A stretch of DNA of 64,000 bases, from positions 1 through 64,000 of the forward strand of contig NC_026496.1 in assembly GCF_000328475.2 (NCBI RefSeq). Direction: 5' to 3'. Source of the DNA: Mycosarcoma maydis (lineage: Eukaryota > Basidiomycota > Ustilaginomycetes > Ustilaginales). Under the pieces are notes generated by a model. That model was not told the DNA's origin and ran no database searches. It saw nothing but the letters and a program-made list of their open reading frames with translations. The translations under genes and the position numbers were made by a program. The stretch's first letter is position 1. The number at the start of each line of letters is the position of its first letter. Positions 1 to 10,972 of this stretch are shown one piece after another.

Positions 1-100
1 CTATGGAATGAATTGGTTGCCTTTGTACTCCAGGGAAATCTTGCGAGGGCACGTTACTGCCTGCGACATGAAAGCCAGTGCTACGTTGTCGAATTGCATC
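1..100 (-). other. Start of NRPS A4 domain, cut by window edge
   Basis: The last readable part of the NRPS frame has the opening pattern of an adenylation domain: a hydrophobic VALAF stretch followed by CPRKISLEYKGNQF, which compares with HPKKIALQ in A1 and IPKKIAIMF in A2. It shows that a fourth adenylating module or A-domain-containing unit follows outside the window. Whether it is broken cannot be seen here. Confidence 0.6.
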
Positions 101-199
101 AAAGGATGGAATTGGCATTGAGCTTCAGTGTCGCTTCGAGACCAAATTGAAGTCAACAAGGCCTCGGACGGAGAAAGAGTCGAAAGTTCGCGAACGCGC

Positions 200-3100
200 G
201 AGCCCGGCGAGAGGTCTGCCAATGCATCGAGGGCAACCACGATCTTATCGGCGAAACAGTCCAACTCTGAATCTGTCTTTGTGCCGTCCAGCAAATATGC
301 GCATTCGATGAATAGGCTCCCGTCCTGGACGAAGGCTTCAACTGTCAAACGATTGTCCAACAACATTGGCTGATCTTGAGGCTGCTCTTCAAGCTGGCAT
401 CTCTGCTAGCTTGGCGAATTTGCTCCTTCGAGTCTTCAAAGTCATGAAAGACAAAAAGCAGCTCAGAGAGTCCGACTTTGACCAAGGAGCCGGTGATCTT
501 TCGTAAACCTTCAAGGCTCGGTACTTCGTGCTCCAGAGCTTCTTGATGATCAATTTGCGCCTGCTCGAAGAGGCTCTGCAGAATATCGGCCTCGTGCACT
601 GTTACTCGAAAAGGGATGTTGCGGATGGAAGGACCATCTATGATCGTGTTTGCTGATATCCTATCCACGTGATTCGAGCGGCCAGATGCGACGACCCCAA
701 TTACCACACTTTCGTGTCCAGCATTCCTTGCGACGATGATGGAGATAACAACTTGAAGGATGATGGCAATTGTGACGCTATTCTTCGCACACATTGTCTG
801 GAAGTCTCCTTTCCAGCAAACATTCTTGCGCCGAATTGTAAGCCATTTCGTCCCAGAAAGGGCCCGAGGAGGCCAGGTTTGGTCTCCAAGGTCTGAGAGC
901 AAGGAGCTCCAGAATTGAGATGAACTTGCATCCGATTGACCTTGAGCTTTCTTCTTACACCAAACGAATTATGAGAAAGGTAGAACAGGTCGAGTGAAAG
1001 TGACACCGGATAGAAGTTCGCCGAAATCGTGAAGAATTCCTCGAATCATAGCTCCATCATACAGTGCATGATGTAAACGAAGAAGCATCAGCATCTCTCG
1101 AGGACGGTCTGGGTGTCTACACTAGCTAGGTAGTAGCCAATGCTGACATTCTCCAAGAAGCACTGTCCGGAACGCATCCTGTGGTTGTCGTCCCTTCATC
1201 CTGTTTAACAGCTTGGAAGTCGGTCTGAGGACAACATGAAGAAGGCTGTCTTCATGTGCTTTGAAGACAGTTCGTAGCATCGGATGTCGTTCTTGCATAA
1301 TGCCCCAGAAGCGTTCCAGACTCTCCTGGGTGACCTCGCCGACCCGGATACGCAAGTTCGCAAAGAAGGCTTGCTGCTCAGGATGGACCAAGGTTGAGTC
1401 GATGAGTCCTTCCTGGAACGTACTGCAAGGGAATACGTACTCGATATCGTCGCGATCGACCACATCGCTTCGTGCAAATATGTCCTCCGACTTTGTTTGA
1501 ATCATCGAAAAAGGTATATAACTAGGTACCGAAGCTGCCAATGCATTACCTGCCTGTGTCTGAGGTCCTTGAAGAGCTGCAGCAAGCTTTCTTACAGTCG
1601 GCTGCCTGAAGAGTGTCGCCACACTCACGCGCAGACCACCGGCGATAAGACTCCTGGCTACCTTCATGGCGGTGAGGGAATCTGCTCCGAGGGAGACAAA
1701 GTGCTTGTCAATGTCCAGGAGCTGTGGGTCGATACCGAGATGCTCGGACCAGCCCGTTGCGATACGTTCTTCGAGATGATTTCGAGGGGGATTTACTGCT
1801 GGTTTCTTGTGCGCCGGTAAGGGATGCGTTGCTAGAACCTTACGATGAAACTCTGTCAGCTGGTTTCTGTCAATCTTGGAGTTCTGGGTCATAGGTATCG
1901 AGTCTACCGTGAGGACCATTGACGGCACCATGTATGCTGGCAGCACATTTACAATCGTGTCTCGCACCGCTTCGCAAAACTCGTGCTGTCGCTTTGAAGC
2001 ATCGTTGTCGTTCCGTACGACGAAAGCAACGATAGATTCTCGATTGTCGAAGGTCGTTTTGATGCACGCAGCCTGTCGAATTGTGCCAGGGAAGACGGTC
2101 AAGATTGTCGATTCGATGTCTCCCAGCTCTACGCGATACCCCTTGATCTTGACCTGACTGTCGATCCTACCAAGGAGGTGCAGCCTTCCATGCCCATCCC
2201 AGTATCCGAAATCCCCAGAAAGGAACAAGCGAGTGCGCAAGACTTGCGACTCTAGCTCGCAGTCCTCTATGAAACTCTTGGATGTGAGCTCTGCCATGTT
2301 CAGGTATCCTCGAGATATTTGAGGGCCAGCGATAGCGAGTTCACCTGGCTCGTAGAGAGAGCACAAATTGAGTTGCGATCTGCTTTCTTGAGTCTTTGAC
2401 TTGACAATATAGATCGCACTGCTTCCGACGGGTTTTCCAATGACGTTCGCTGGATCTTGCTGATGAAGACGACCTGAAGAGACACTCACAGTCGCTTCAG
2501 ACGGTCCGTACGTGCTCAGGAGGTAGAAGTCGTCGCTGAATTTTTGTTGGATACTGCGTACGACCGGCTCACCTCCTGGCAGGATGTACTTCAAGAAGGG
2601 CACTGTCGCAGGTTCGATCAGATTGCAGATTGAGAACCGTAGACGTCGTTTCCAGGAAGGCGCATAAGAGCTGAGTTGCCATACCACCGAGGTCTTCGAG
2701 CCAGCTGAGCTTTGAAAGTGTGCAAAGGGTTCCACCGGTACAAAGCCTACCGAAAAGATCCCAGACACTCATGTCGAAAGATGGACCCGAGAAGCAGAGT
2801 GTCCGCAAAGAAGAACCTTGAGGCATGACAGACATGCAATCCAGTATCGAATAATCAAGATTGCGGTTCTCAACGCAGATCCCCTTTGGCTTACCGCTTG
2901 TGAAAACAACATACGCAAGATCACTGCCATTTCTGACCGCCACCATTGCTGCAGGATGTTCTTCAAGGGTGGCATTGGCACTAGTCCCCATTTCCTCGAT
3001 CGTCAACAGCACGACAGCGAAGGCGCTGTTTGACAGCAGTGATCTCGCTTGATCACGCCGTTTATCGCTGGTAAGCAGAAGAGTTGGTGCTGATGCTGCG

Positions 3101-3400
3101 ATGATGTCCCGAGCCCGAGTATGGTTGGAGTCTTCATCCACTGCAATGTAGGCTGCACCTGCCTTTTGTGCAGCTAGGATTGCCGCAACGAGACCCGGTC
3201 CGCGTTCCAACACCAAAGCAATCAGTCTTGGGCGGGTCCGATCGTTGCAGAGACGGAGTTGACGTTGGAAATCCAAGGCTAGGCGATCCGACCAGCTGTC
3301 CAAAACAGCGTAACTTACAAAGCTCGAACAGCCATGTTGAACAGCTATCTTCTTTGGAGTCCGTTCAACCTGCCGTTTGAAGGTCTGCAAAACATCCTCT
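200..3400 (-). other. NRPS module 3 (A3-T3-C3), broken
   Basis: A3 covers about 3400-1830, T3 about 1760-1620 (LGADS core, serine kept) and C3 about 1500-200 (HHALYDGA at about 1050-1073). The A3 ATP loop reads VVFTSG directly followed by KPKG, three residues short of the TSG-T-x-G-x-PKG pattern. A tandem duplication of 7 bp (CAGATTG twice, 2619-2632 on the plus strand) shifts the frame inside A3; with one copy the reading continues as VLNLIEPATVPF. In C3, TAG at 1122-1124 precedes and TAA at 969-971 follows the intact HHxxYDG core, and an indel near 365-400 moves the frame once more. Confidence 0.85.
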
Positions 3401-6400
3401 GCTTCATTCGAGGTAGAACGGATGCCGGAATCATTGCTGTATGCAAGGAGGCGTGCATGCTCCTCATGATCAAGCATTCGAAGATCGAACAAGGTTCGAG
3501 AACTCGTGTCTGTCGCTGTCGGCTTCAGCGATTCAAGGATCGTCGCGATGTGCTTTAGGAACCAATGAACCCGACTTGCTTCGACGGTGCATGTGTGGAA
3601 GAAGCACGACAGTTCTAGTCCTTCTGACGTAGGAGAGACTATCAGATTGATGGGCGTGTCCATTGTCATCCGAACCTTGCCTCCAAAGATACGGAACATA
3701 TTGGTGTCCTTGCCGACCGCCTCAACCCGATCAACGTGCGCCTGGTATGTCAAGATCACGTTCGTCAGGGGTCCTCGGCGCCTAATTCCCATTAGTTCTT
3801 TGATCTTGTGCATTCCCAAGTGCTCGTGTTTCAGACTGTGTTGTAAGTCCTTCATCAGCGCGGCAAGCGATTGGTTCACCGGTTGGTCTTCCTTCACTTT
3901 GACTCTGACCGGGATAGTGGCAATGCAGGGACCTGCAACCTTGTCTAAGCCTTCCATCTCCAAGCCAGAGCGGCCAGATGATACCATTGAGAACAAAACG
4001 TCGTCCTCTGCGGTGTATCTTTTTAGAACCAAAGCCAAGGCCAGCTGGACCAGCGCGATAGGGAGGACGGAATAGTGACTCGCCAGGCTATGTATGTGAT
4101 CTGCCCAGATGTGAACGACTCGTTCTGTATTCTGCACTGTCCCTGAGAGGAGGGCGTGATCGTGATTGTCCAGATTCTCGGCGAGAGGGGGCCATTGGCA
4201 AGGGCTGCATCCTTGAAGGTGTTCAGACCAAAAAGCAATCTGACGCTTATGATGCTGACCTTGAAGCCACCGTATGAAGAGTGCGTAGCTGTAGCGAAGC
4301 GGTCCACTTGAGGTTGACCGTTCGTACCGCAGAACACTGTAGAACTGGCTCAAGAGGATGTCGAGCATTTCCCCATCGTACACTGCGTGGTGGAATTTGA
4401 CCACGAGTCGGGAGTTCTCGGTTGAAGAATAGTATCGCGCTGTGATAGGGACAGCTCCCATCTCGAGCCCTGGTGCCGGTACCGTATCGAAGTTTGTAGA
4501 ATCGGGACTTGAAGCACCAGTATCTTTTGTGTCGATTTCATGCAGATAAGCCGCCTTGCCTCTGGTCGATTCCGATCTATACACTACCTGAAGCAATCCT
4601 TCCTTTCCGAAGAAGAAGCATGTACGCAGCACATCGTTCCACCGGACGAGTTGATCCCATGCACGCTGCACCTCCGAAAAAGCTAGAGATTTTGGAAGTT
4701 CTGTGTCGATCGTGGCAAAGTAGGCCTGGGCGTCCTTGTCGCCAGTGAGACTGAGACCAACTAAAGCATCTTGCATCGGCGAGCAAGGGAGGATATCCAC
4801 TACGTCCTCCGGCTCAGCGTTGAGTCCTGCAATCGCATCTGCCGTGGTGGTGATCGCATCTTGAAGCAGACTGAACGGTTCATAGGCCTTCTGAGCTTCT
4901 CTCTCGTCGATTGATCGTGATGGAAGGAACAGTTTTGCCTGGGCTGAGAGAATGAGGTTGTCGAAGAGCGTTGCAAAGTCAATCTTGCAGCCATGTGCTC
5001 GCCAGAGACCTGCAAGGCGGATCAGGAGGACCGAGTCGCCACCCACGAGGAGGAAGTGGTCGCTCGACGAGAAAGAGCTCGGCTCCCTCCCAAGCAGCTG
5101 ACCCCAGAGAGTAGCGACCTGGATCTCGGTCTCGTTGAGGCTTGGCTTCAAAACATTCCTCTGTTGTGCAGAACCGTCATCGATGAATGTGAACTTGCTT
5201 CCCGAAGCGAGCCATTCCGTGTATGTAGACATCAGCGCTTTCCTGTCCACCTTGAGATTGGCGGTCAACGGAAAAGCCTTCATCGGAAGAATAACTGAAG
5301 GGATCATATACGAAGGTAGCCTTTGTTTCAACGCAGATGAGAGACTTGCTGTACGTGCAGAAGCGACCTCTGTAAGGGTACCGGTCAGCGTCAGCCCAGC
5401 ACTGAAGGTACAATCTGTCTGACTGTTAGCTCCATGGGATAGAGCTAAAAACAGGACAAGACGTTCGCGGCTTTCATTGTCGAACACCTTCGCGCAGATT
5501 GCATCATCTCCAAGAGGATGAGCAGCTTTGACGACCGCCTCCTCAACCTCGAAGGGGTCAATGCGGAAGCCTCGGATCTTGATTTGGAAGTCGGAACGAC
5601 CCAGGTATTCAAGGCGGCCATCTGAATGCCATCTTGCCTTGTCCCCTGTCAAAAACAATCTTTGACTTGTGGGCGCATCGACGTCGAAAGGGCTCGGAAT
5701 GAAAGACGCCAAGGTGGCAGGTTGGTTGCCAAGATAGCCGAGCCCTACTTGGGGTCCACCGATCGCCAGTTCACAGATTCTTCCGAGCGGCACCAACGCA
5801 GGAGGTCGGCCACTGCAGCGGTCGATGACGTACGCACGGTTGCAGCCTATCGGTCTGCCTATGAGACTCGGAAGGTCATTTCTTCCAATACAGCCGGACG
5901 TGACGCTGACGGTGCATTCAGAAGGGCCATAGGTGTTGAGGATCTGGAATCCGGTCGAAAAGCGTTCGCAAATTTGCTTCTTCAGCGGTTCGCCTCCCGG
6001 ACAAAGTGTCAGCAGGAACGGCACTTGGTCTGGCACAAGCAGATCCAAGACTGTGGAGGTAGTCTCGATGAAAGTAGCAGCAAGCCTAGCTGTCACGCCA
6101 CTCAGGTCAGTGAGAAGATCGTTGCGCGGGGCAATGCAAAGAGTGCCGCAAAATCAAGAGCGTTCCGAAGAAATCCCATACGCTCATGTCAAAAGTCGGG
6201 CCTGAAAAGGCCAGTGTGCGTAAGGAAGACGGATCCTTGTGAAGAATCGAGCGACTCGATTCGATGGAGTGGTAAAGATTGCCGTGCTGGACCACAATCG
6301 GCTTTGGAGAGCTTGTTGTGCCGCTGGTGAAGACAATGTATGCCGTGTCATCTTCTTTGATTGCGATTGCCTTCGAAAGGTCAGCTTCGCAGCCTGTGTC

Positions 6401-6930
6401 CTCTGTATCGCATTCACGGATGGCTCTGTCTGCGTTGAACAGTGAGCTATTGACGTTGTTTTCGGAAATACCGTTTACGTTCTCTGCCAAGATTGAGCTC
6501 ACTCGAGGATGAGTGCTTTCAATCACGATCAACAGAGACGCTTGGACGTGCGACAAGAGCTGAGGCGTTCTGGATGGCGGATGATCGGGCTCGAACGCTA
6601 CGTATCCATAACCCGCTTTGAGCACGGCAAAAATGACGATATAGAGCGCGATGCTTTTAGGCATGAAGATGGCCACTGGCCGCTTACTGGGATTGGAAGA
6701 AGAGATACGGGCAGCCAGCTTCACAGAGAGCTGACCGGACAGGTAATCGAGCCTATCATACGTGATGGCTTCGCCGTCCAAGAACATGATAGCGATCTTC
6801 TTCGGGATCTGCCGGGCTTTTGCCGAAAAGGAGACATGAACCGGCTCGAAGGCTTTGATTGTACTTGTAGCCGTAAGCGGCTTGCACAGCGTCGTGCGCA
6901 GATGCAGAAGCTCTTCTTCGCCCACGCACG
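3400..6930 (-). other. NRPS module 2 (A2-T2-C2), largely intact
   Basis: A2 spans about 6890-5240, T2 about 5140-4990 with the GGDS core near 5030, and C2 about 4800-3400 with HHAVYDGE at about 4371-4394. A2 has FTSGTTSSPKP in place of the usual PKG end of the ATP loop. A frameshift at 6147-6160 lies between FGTL and GGTLCIA: the spacer is 10 nt where the sister modules have 6, a net gain of 4. From about 6140 leftward the frame stays open for over 1100 codons across T2, C2 and most of A3, the longest uninterrupted part of the gene. Confidence 0.85.
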
Positions 6931-6969
6931 GAAGATCTTTTTACTGTCAATCCTCTTAAGTCACTGCTG

Positions 6970-9900
6970 CAAATCGAAGTCAGAACAGCCGAGATCCGTT
7001 GCAAGAAGAACGTCGCCAATCTAGGAGCAACCTCCTCGTCGTGTGAGCAGAGCGCCATGAGCAAGGCTTCGTCGCGCGGGTGCACGATGAGATTGATCGG
7101 GAACTCTACTTCCATTTGAGTGGTCGCGTCAAAGAGGCTGAATTCTTGGGCTGATAAAGCAGAAGGCTCGTCTTGAAAGGTCAACAAGACGGTAGACAAG
7201 GCTGTTGCAGGACGCAGATTTGCTGTACCACAGATCTTGGCGTAGCCGACATGCTCGTGGGCAAGGGCTGCTGCACCGTCAGCGTCAATTTGAGCGAGAA
7301 GCTCCGTGACAGTCTGATCTGGAGCGATGACAGCTCGAACTGGCACAGTAGTGACACAAGGTCCTAATACATCCTGAAGGTCTGCGTGCCCAGCCATGCC
7401 GGAGCGGCCAGAAGAGACGAGACTGTAGATGAAGTCGTTTGCACCCGAAGATGCATGGAGGACGATGGTTAATGCTGTCTTGAAGAGAGTCGCTGTTGTC
7501 ACGCAATGCTCCTGCGCTTTAGAGCGCAGAGCACCTTCGAAAACCATCTGAGTCTCCCTGCAGGAGCTTTGCCGTTCGACTTGCGAGGCTAAGCCAGCCT
7601 TTCCTACCATCTCGGTGGGCCAGGTGAATGCCTGACATTCGAACAGATACCGTTTCCAGTACGCAATCGATTTTTCATTGTCCTGGAGCTTGAGAAGACG
7701 ATGAACGAACAAGGAATAGGGACGGCCTTGCAGCTCCGCTCCGGGGGTGCGACAGAGCTGAATCAGTCGCTCGGAAAGAAGTCGGAGCAGCTCGCCGTCA
7801 TATACAGAGTGATGTATAGTCAGGTGAAAGTCTGTCTTATCGCTAGCAATGTCGAGTTCGGCCGCAACAGGACATTGACCGAGCTTGAACTGCATGTGAA
7901 CGCAGCTGTCATGACTGCGTCTTGCAGTGAGATTGACGAGCTGTTGAACTTGAGCGGACGTGGTTTTCAGAACAAGCTGAAGCAGCTGGTCGCCCTGCAA
8001 CACGAAAGCTGTTCGCAGAATTGGAGTTGCCGAAACAAGCTGCTTCCAAGCTTCCTTGAATCGCTCTACCGAGACCCAGTCTGGGATTGGGACTCCCATA
8101 CGCGCCATATAGCGGCCGCCATGTCGGGTGTTCCTCAGGCTGATGCTGATGAGCGACTCTTGAGTTCGAGTAGCTGGCATCGCCTCTTCGACTTCGTTGA
8201 CTGAAATCTCAACTTCACTGAGGCCATCCTGGGCAGAGTCTGCCCAGCCTTTGACAAGGCTAAAAGGAGCCAGAAGCTCCTCTGCGCCGTCGAGACCCGT
8301 TAGATCGGTGCTCAAAGGCGTAGAGACTCGCATCAACACGCGAGCTTGCGCACGAATGGTTGGATGTGCAAAGATGTCGGCAACTGACAGGCTGTACCCA
8401 GATTGGCGCGCAGCTGCGCTGAGCTTTATCACACTCATCGAGTTGCCTCCTGCTGCGAAGAAGTGCTGATCGAGTGGAATTCGGCAAGCTGGAAGATCGT
8501 AAGGTAGGATAGACTCCCAGAGCGCCGCAACGGCTTCCTCCAACGGGGAAGATTGATATCGAATGGAAGTTTCGTTAGCACTGCGGCGGAAATGCCTCTC
8601 CAAGTTCTTTGCAACGATATCCGAGTAGATGGAAGCAATTCTGCGCTCGTCAAGCTTGTCGTTTGCGGTAGAGGGAATCGCCCCGAGTGGGAAAACGAAA
8701 GAAGGTACAGCGTACCAAGGCAGCTGCAACTCGCATCGTTCAAAGATTGCATTCGCGGCATTTCGATAACCCTTCTGCAAACAGTGTGGAAGATCGTCCT
8801 TGTCCATCGAGTTAATGTCGGGAAAAGGAGAAATAAACAGTGCGAGTGTTTCGACCTTGTCTATCTCGATCTTGATGCATGTTGCGTCCTTGACTTCATC
8901 GGTGGCTGCTAGAGCAACGGCTGTGACGGAGGCAAGCTCAACTCTGCCCCCACGAATCTTGACTTGACGGTCTTTGCGACCTTCGAGAAGCACAACGGAC
9001 TCCATCTACCCATATCTCCGGATAGAAACATTCTTTCGCCCTTCGCAAATGGATTGGCGATGAACTTCGACGCCGAGAACTCGGGTAGATGAAGATAACC
9101 CTGCGCAACTTGAGGACCGGCCAACGCAATCTCTCCAATTTCGTTGACGCCGCAAAGCTCCAAAGATGAGCTGAAATCGTCTGTCACTGCCGTTGAATCT
9201 CGAAGAATATACACCTTGTTGGATCCTAAGGGCTGACCTATGGTCTTGCGGCTTGAAGATGGTTCAATATTCGCAGACACAGCGCTGACGGTGATTTCTG
9301 AAGGACCGTACGTGTTGTAAAGGTCGAAATCCTGAGCAAATTTCTTCTGCACCGAAAAACTCATAGGCTCGCCGCCCGGAAGAATGACGTGAAGGAAGGG
9401 CACTCTTGCTGGGTTGATCAAGTTCAAAACCGTCGAAGTCGACTGCAAGAATGTGGCGGCAAAAGTGTCGCACATTGTTGTCAGGTCTTGAAGCAACTGA
9501 GGCTTTCTTGCCACGCAGATCGTACCTCCGCTTGTGAGAGTTCCGAACAGATCCCATACGCTCATATCGATGGCAGGAGCGGAAAAGGCAAGGGTGCGTA
9601 AAGAGTGGTAGGCATTCATCATCGACCTGCATCCCCGGATAGAATGGAACAAATTACCGTGGTCGACACGAATCCCTTTAGGGGCGCCACTTGTTCCACT
9701 CGTAAAGAGGATGTCTGCTAGATCGGAGGCCTCTGTCGAATGAAACACGCCGGCACCAATGGTGAAGATAGACTCGTTTGCTACGGGAAGTTGGAGCAAC
9801 TGATCGACCAGGATAATTCTAGCTCCGCTTGCATTGAGGAGACCTTGCAGCGAATCACTTTGCTTGGCGGTTGTGAGGATGACACGAGGGCTGATCTGAT

Positions 9901-10250
9901 CCAAGATCAGTTGATTCCTTGCCGCTGGACTTTCAAGATCAAGTGGCACGTAAGCACTTCCTAGCATCAGTACTGCTCAGATGGACACGTACAAAGGAAT
10001 GCCTTGGTCAAGTGCCAGCGGAATCGGTGATGCCCTCTCCGTGGAAGAGAGCTCGGCAGCACAAAGGGAGGCCAGGTGTTGCGCCTGTCTATAGAGCATG
10101 CCATATGGCATGCAACGTCCTTCCGCGGTCTGCAATGCAATCTTCTTGGGATGAAGCTGTGCGCGTCGAGCTATCTGCATTTGAACGCTCTCGAAACCAC
10201 CCACTGAGGCGGGAGTGTCCAACGAGAAGGTTTTCGAGACTTTCTGGCAA
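6970..10250 (-). other. NRPS module 1 (A1-T1-C1), broken
   Basis: A1 runs from about 10250 to 8640. It has the ATP-loop FTSGTSGAPKG (A3 core), NTYGPSE (A5), SGD (A7), the QVKIRG segment (A8) and the NDKLDERR segment holding the A10 lysine. T1 has GGNS with the phosphopantetheine serine (about 8440). C1 has HHSVYDGE at about 7790-7815. Lesions: TGA at 9977-9979 reads SI-stop-AVLM where A domains normally have a residue such as Trp; a loss of about 4 nt just after GDMGRW near 8998-9010 shifts the frame; an extra A in a run of five (6938-6942) shifts it again between C1 and A2 (removing one A restores VKDLPCVGEEE). Confidence 0.85.
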
Positions 10251-10329
10251 GGCCAATGGTCACGGACGAGGATTTGTTCGTCACTATCGAGAGAGTCAAT
10301 GTTGTGAAGAGCCTCGTTGCAATCCGATC

Positions 10330-10972
10330 GGATGATTGTCTTAAGGATCGTGGCTGTATGTCGCAAAAGCCATCGCAGACCTGAATTGTCGGTATTGTCC
10401 CGCTTTCCTTACTGGCATGATATCTCCAATCCGTATCTGGTGGGTGCAACACTGATTTGTGCAGCGCCTTGAGAAGCTTCCTTTTTCTGAAGCCCCTGCT
10501 CGTCTTCATGATCTTCGGGATCTAGCTCTGCGGGAATAGCAAGTACTACCCAACCGCTTGCGCCGCTGAACGGTTCGTTTCCATCTAGCTCATTGAACGG
10601 CTGCTCAGTCGATTCACCGATCCTGGATAGCGCTTGACCGATCGTCAAGGTCTCCTCGAGCTGAACGCTAAACTTCAGCAGCTGCGTCGTTCGATCGCCT
10701 CCTGCACGAACAGTCGAAGCAACTGAGGCGCCGATGGGTTTGAGTACGCAGAAAGCTGCGTCTGAATCTCCCGACACTCTGCACATGGCCATGGCCAGAG
10801 CCAGCTTGACGAAGCTGCAAATCTCACCCCGGTGTTCTGTTGAGATGAACGGAAGGATAAACTCCCAAGGAACGCAACATTGCTCTGACTGGCCCAGATC
10901 CATCTCAACGTGATGGGGTTTGGTTGAGGTAAGATTTGCCGAAGCGTTCGAGAGGTGAGCAGGATAGGTCAT
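10330..10972 (-). other. NRPS N-terminal partial C-like domain
   Basis: About 200 residues from the presumed ATG at 10972. They resemble the C-terminal half of a condensation domain: a 'VKLALAMAM' segment aligns with 'VQLALALVL' of the second C domain of the same gene, and 'GLEISC' plus 'LRHTATIL' align with its 'LELSC' and 'LKHIATIL'. No HHxxxDG motif is present, so it was not a working C domain. The reading frame is cut by TAA at 10409-10411 inside this tail, exactly where the sister domains have an aromatic residue. The frame continues openly on both sides of the stop, which argues for a point mutation and not an intron. Confidence 0.7.

Larger units (their letters stand above)
1..10972 (-). 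pseudogene. Decayed multimodular NRPS, siderophore-synthetase type (3' end outside window)
   Basis: Reads leftward from the ATG at 10972 and leaves the window at position 1. Domains in order are a partial C-like N-terminus, A1-T1-C1, A2-T2-C2, A3-T3-C3 and the start of A4. The C domains carry HHSVYDG, HHAVYDG and HHALYDG; this HHxxYDG form, and an N-terminus made of a partial C domain, are typical of fungal ferrichrome-type synthetases, which load amino acids as adenylates and join them on carrier domains. Lesions seen: in-frame stops at 10409 (TAA), 9977 (TGA), 1122 (TAG) and 969 (TAA); frameshifts near 9000, at 6938-6942, near 6147-6160, at 2619-2632 and near 365-400; and an in-frame 3-residue loss at about 2900. 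Other long genes in the window are intact, so poor sequence quality is an unlikely cause. Product unknown. Four A domains do not fit the three-A plan of the classical ferrichrome enzymes, so I give no name. Confidence 0.9.

Noticed and set aside
10380..10411. GTAAGG...TTCAG at the first NRPS stop as an intron
   Set aside because: It would be only 32 nt and would shift the frame away from the conserved GLRWLLRH continuation.
1..10972. Sequencing or assembly error as explanation of the NRPS breaks
   Set aside because: Lesions are of several kinds (point stops, 7-bp duplication, 4-nt changes, in-frame deletion) and confined to this gene, while ABC transporter, Nup53, Ubc2 and others are intact over thousands of bases. 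Only the A-run shift at 6938-6942 could be a technical error.
1..10972. Naming the NRPS as ferrichrome or ferrichrome A synthetase
   Set aside because: A fourth A domain and no adjacent siderophore genes (acyltransferase, ornithine monooxygenase) in the window; substrate codes could not be assigned with certainty.
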